A stretch of 37,170 nt of DNA from Rhodospirillaceae bacterium (GTDB lineage Bacteria; Pseudomonadota; Alphaproteobacteria; Bin65): NCBI GenBank assembly GCA_009840595.1, contig VXNK01000129.1, positions 1 through 37,170 of the forward strand. The letters run 5' to 3'. The stretch's first letter is position 1; every line of letters begins with the position of its first letter. The translations under genes were made by a program, and so were the position numbers. This document shows positions 33,494 to 37,170 of the stretch, piece by piece. A model generated the notes under the pieces. That model did no database searches, had not been told where the DNA came from, and worked only from the letters and a program-made list of their open reading frames with translations.

Positions 33494-33869
33494 TCCGATC
33501 TTCCCCTGTTCGGCGATTCGCTCGATCCCGCGGGTCCGGCAGACCGGGAGGATGCCCGATTCGGACTCGCGGCGGAACCGGACAAAATTGAATGTCGCCC
33601 GATCCTCCTGTGGTGCCTTGCATCCGACGGGGGATCGAATTGTCCGAAAACCTGCGCGATGAGACACGGTCGCCCGATGCGCCCGCGATCTTTTCGGCGG
33701 ACCTCAAGGCCGGCATAACCCTGACGGCATCCTGTGTCCCGACGGCCATGGCGCTCGGCGCCCTCGACCGCATCCCGAAGGACCGGATCGTCGAATCGGA
33801 AGAGGAAGCAGGAACCCTCGCCTGGTCCCTGGTCCAGCGGCCGTAGGGGGCGTGACGGCGGCGGTCCCC
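33494..33869. other. Gap between NIPSNAP and glnS genes
   Basis: This 376-bp stretch between two minus-strand genes contains the likely NIPSNAP promoter, a possible small plus-strand gene (33592-33846) and half of a perfect inverted repeat (33843-33873). No other feature is visible. Confidence 0.5.
33592..33846 (+). CDS. Possible small hypothetical protein (84 aa, or 68 aa from a TTG start)
   Basis: The frame is open to TAG at 33844-33846. The ATG at 33592 lacks a ribosome site, whereas TTG at 33640 is preceded by GGGGGA a few bases upstream. From there the protein is MSENLRDETRSPDAPAIFSA then DLKAGITLTASCVPTAMALG and a charged tail. I recognise no family. Support comes from its sharing a perfect inverted repeat with the convergent glnS stop. 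Against it are its small size and overlap with the region upstream of the NIPSNAP gene. Confidence 0.35.
   Translation: MSPDPPVVPCIRRGIELSENLRDETRSPDAPAIFSADLKAGITLTASCVPTAMALGALDRIPKDRIVESEEEAGTLAWSLVQRP

Positions 33870-33873
<4 letters not shown>
33843..33873. terminator. Inverted repeat holding two convergent stop codons
   Basis: GTAGGGGG (33843-33850) and CCCCCTAC (33866-33873) form a perfect eight-pair stem with a 15-base loop. TAG of the plus-strand frame (33844-33846) lies in one arm and TAG of glnS (33872-33870 on the minus strand) in the other. It is a candidate bidirectional terminator, although no T-tract flanks it. Confidence 0.5.
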
Positions 33874-35561
<1,688 letters not shown>

Positions 35562-35667
35562 GGCGGAAGCGGATTGAGGCGAGACGGGCTGCGGGCGCAT
35601 AGGTGCCAGAAGCCGGGCCGCCGCGGAAGCGGCCAATAGCGCCCGGCCGGCGCTCCGGCAGGCCGGC

Positions 35668-36519
35668 TCAGGCCGGCCGGTCGCCGGCGATCGAGATGCG
35701 GTGCATGAGGCGCCGGTGGCCGTGATAGTCGTTGAGCGGATAGTGCTGGGACGCCCGGTTGTCCCAGAAGGCGACGGCGCCCGGCGTCCAGGCGAAGCGG
35801 CAGGTGAACTCGGCCTGGATCTGGTGCCGGAACAGATACTCCAGGATCGGGGCGCTTTCCCTCTCGGTCATGCCCTCGAAGCGCGTCGTATGCCCGGCAT
35901 TGACGTAGAGCGCCGGCCGCCCGGTCTCGGGATGGGTGCGCATGACCGGGTGGACGGCCTCCTTCAGCGTCTTGGCGTCCTTGCCCGGCCCGTCGGCGTC
36001 ACCCCGGTTGCGGGTGATCTGGGCCGACGCCTTGGCCGAGCTGTTGACCGCCCGCAGCGGCCGGAGCGCGGCCTTCAGCCCCTCGGACAGCGTCTCCCAG
36101 GCCAGATACTGGTTGGCGAACAGGGTATCGCCGCCGGCCGGGGGCAGCTCCCGCGCCGCCAGCATCGCGCCCATCGGCGGTTCTGCCGTGTAAGTCGTAT
36201 CGGAATGCCAGATGCCGCCGAAATTGACCCGCTCGTGCTCCAGCTTGAGGACGGGGGCGATTTCCGGGAAGCCGTCGATGCCCTCGACCATCGGATAGGG
36301 CACCGGTTCACCGAACCGCCGCGCGAAGGCAAGCTGCTGGGCCGGGGTGATCTCCTGATCGCGGAAGAAGACGACGAGATGGTCGAGCAGGACCCGGCGG
36401 ATCGCCGCCACGGTCGCGTCGGGCAGTTCGGCCGCCAGATCGACGCCGCGGATTTCCGCGCCGATCGCCGGCGCGATCGGCACGACCTTCAGCCCGGTTG
36501 CGGTAGCGGCGCCGTCCAT
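35668..36519 (-). CDS. TauD/TfdA-family 2-oxoglutarate dioxygenase (283 aa)
   Basis: Fe(II)/2-oxoglutarate oxygenase that typically hydroxylates taurine, sulfonates, sulfate esters or phenoxyacids. The iron ligands are His105 and Asp107 in WHSDTTYTAEPP and a distal His in ASQHYPLNDYHGHRRLMHRI, where the Arg for 2-oxoglutarate also lies. N-terminal family elements are IGAEIRGVDLA and HLVVFFRDQEITPAQQLAFARRFG. Length fits TauD. The start ATG at 36519 is followed by the conserved strand. The substrate is not given by context; the nearest sulfur-related gene is the sulfatase about 10 kb away. It lies between glnS and higA, all on the minus strand. Confidence 0.92.
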   Translation of the reverse strand: MDGAATATGLKVVPIAPAIGAEIRGVDLAAELPDATVAAIRRVLLDHLVVFFRDQEITPAQQLAFARRFGEPVPYPMVEGIDGFPEIAPVLKLEHERVNFGGIWHSDTTYTAEPPMGAMLAARELPPAGGDTLFANQYLAWETLSEGLKAALRPLRAVNSSAKASAQITRNRGDADGPGKDAKTLKEAVHPVMRTHPETGRPALYVNAGHTTRFEGMTERESAPILEYLFRHQIQAEFTCRFAWTPGAVAFWDNRASQHYPLNDYHGHRRLMHRISIAGDRPA

Positions 36520-36606
36520 CCCCGGATTCAAGCGGCGGCGGCAACGCTTGGCAAGCCGAACTTCCGTCCGCCGGCGGTGCGCAGCCTCCCGCGCCATGCG
36601 CCGGAG

Positions 36607-36912
36607 TCAACCGGCCCGGACCTCGAGCGTGGGTATCCCCGACACGTCCACCTCGCGTTCCGCGCGCGCCATATCGTGGAGCCGTTGCAGGTTGATCCAG
36701 AAACCGGCTCCGTTGCCGAACAGCTTGCCGAACCGGACCGCCATCTCGGCGGTGACCGGCTGCTTCTCGTTCAGGATGGCGTAGAGCGTCTGGCGGGATA
36801 TGCCGAGCGCTTCCGCCACCGCCGTCCTGCTCATCGACAGGGCGGGCAGGACGTCCTCCCGCAGAATTTCTCCCGGATGCGCCGGTTCGATGGAAGGGTG
36901 CCGTTCGATCAT
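36607..36912 (-). CDS. higA: HigA-family antitoxin, XRE helix-turn-helix (101 aa)
   Basis: Antidote and repressor of HigBA-type toxin-antitoxin modules. The family signature PAHPGEILREDVLPALSMSR is followed by an HTH (TAVAEALGISRQTLYAILNE) and the conserved VTAEMAVRFGKLFGNGAGFW segment. The protein is full length. ATG at 36912 overlaps the stop of the broken higB reading frame by ATGA, the native toxin-antitoxin arrangement. With its toxin truncated it is an orphan antitoxin, perhaps kept as a regulator or protective against toxins elsewhere. The next gene downstream on this strand is the TauD-type dioxygenase, 87 bp away. Confidence 0.9.
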   Translation of the reverse strand: MIERHPSIEPAHPGEILREDVLPALSMSRTAVAEALGISRQTLYAILNEKQPVTAEMAVRFGKLFGNGAGFWINLQRLHDMARAEREVDVSGIPTLEVRAG

Positions 36913-37019
36913 CGGTGATAGTCCTCGATGTCCACGTCCGTCGCCGCGTCGCCGTCCCATCCGAAGGTGACGCGGTAGTTGGCCGTCAGGCGGACGGCGT
37001 AGCGGCCGGCCCGTATATG
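36909..37019 (-). pseudogene. higB: higB toxin, C-terminal fragment only
   Basis: The frame upstream of higA reads AGRYAVRLTANYRVTFGW then DGDAATDVDIEDYHR and stops inside the higA start (ATGA). This is the C-terminal third of a HigB/RelE-type toxin (families end in W/YR(I/V)xFxW...DYH). About 60 N-terminal residues are missing. An in-frame TGA at 37020-37022 precedes the fragment, and further upstream the DNA has no HigB similarity. The break lies close to 37014-37020. The toxin cannot be made from what is visible. Confidence 0.7.
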
Positions 37020-37170
37020 TCAAGTTTCGCCTTACAATACCGACATCCGGTTACCCCCGACTGTGGATTCCTTTGCGAAAAGGTCACCGATCGAGTCCCC
37101 TCCCCTTGGGGGAGAGGATTCCTCTGCGGAAGGCTGCGCCGGACGGGCCGGACGCCGGAAAGCAGCCTGA
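37020..37170. other. Right-edge segment beyond the higB break
   Basis: No gene is visible in these 151 bases. They hold a CTCCCC-ttg-GGGGAG stem (37100-37114) within CCCCTCCCCTTGGGGGAGAG, which resembles a dispersed alphaproteobacterial intergenic palindrome. A degenerate direct repeat GATTCCT(T/C)TGCG is also present (about 37066-37077 and 37117-37128). The composition looks like intergenic or rearranged DNA. Confidence 0.45.

Overview
This window is GC-rich, densely packed chromosomal DNA from an alphaproteobacterium, probably of a Rhodospirillales/Rhizobiales-like lineage. The evidence is the gene content and order: a petABC cytochrome bc1 operon, a MoxR-DUF58-DUF4159 block divergent from DUF1285-NUDIX-DUF6111-cca, and an acpXL/fabZXL/fabF2XL/fabF1XL set for very-long-chain lipid A acyl chains. 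No genus can be named from the sequence alone. I recognise no rRNA, tRNA or CRISPR array.

Layout, left to right. Positions 1-2410 hold most of an IS66-family insertion sequence (tnpA, tnpB, tnpC on the minus strand), running off the left edge. Its inner end lies inside an AT-richer family 25 glycosyltransferase gene (2333-3043), whose last 25 codons are IS DNA. Next come petC, petB and petA (minus, 3257-6192), divergent from hemF (6557-7450). A four-gene minus-strand operon follows (DUF1285, CoA-type NUDIX, DUF6111, cca; 10309 down to 7457). It is divergent from a four-gene plus-strand operon (MoxR ATPase, DUF58, a BatA/DUF4159 membrane protein, a vWA/GATase-like membrane protein; 10400-17216).

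From 17.3 to 20.4 kb lie a 59-residue membrane/coiled-coil protein, a UDP-glucuronate 4-epimerase-like gene, the frameshifted stump of an XRE/HigA-type antitoxin, and an ABC1/UbiB-family kinase. On the minus strand, 24772-20453 encodes tRNA-dihydrouridine synthase, a penicillin-acylase-family lipoprotein and an alpha/beta hydrolase. A formylglycine-type sulfatase (24896-26347, plus) runs convergently into the very-long-chain fatty-acid cluster (29709 down to 26381).

The right end carries polA, a two-domain NIPSNAP protein, a possible small gene, glnS, a TauD-type dioxygenase, and a higA antitoxin whose higB toxin partner is reduced to its C-terminal third.

The most notable points are: (i) the IS66 insertion that gives a glycosyltransferase an IS-encoded tail; (ii) the acpXL cluster, which lacks the usual adh2XL and lpxXL genes and has a chain-length-factor-like partner synthase with Cys replaced by Glu; (iii) the MoxR/vWA envelope operon with unequal MIDAS conservation among its three effectors; (iv) two separate decayed toxin-antitoxin loci; and (v) a hairpin whose two arms each contain a stop codon of a convergent reading frame. 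I did not find a wholly unknown multi-gene system. The MoxR operon is the nearest to an uncharacterised one.
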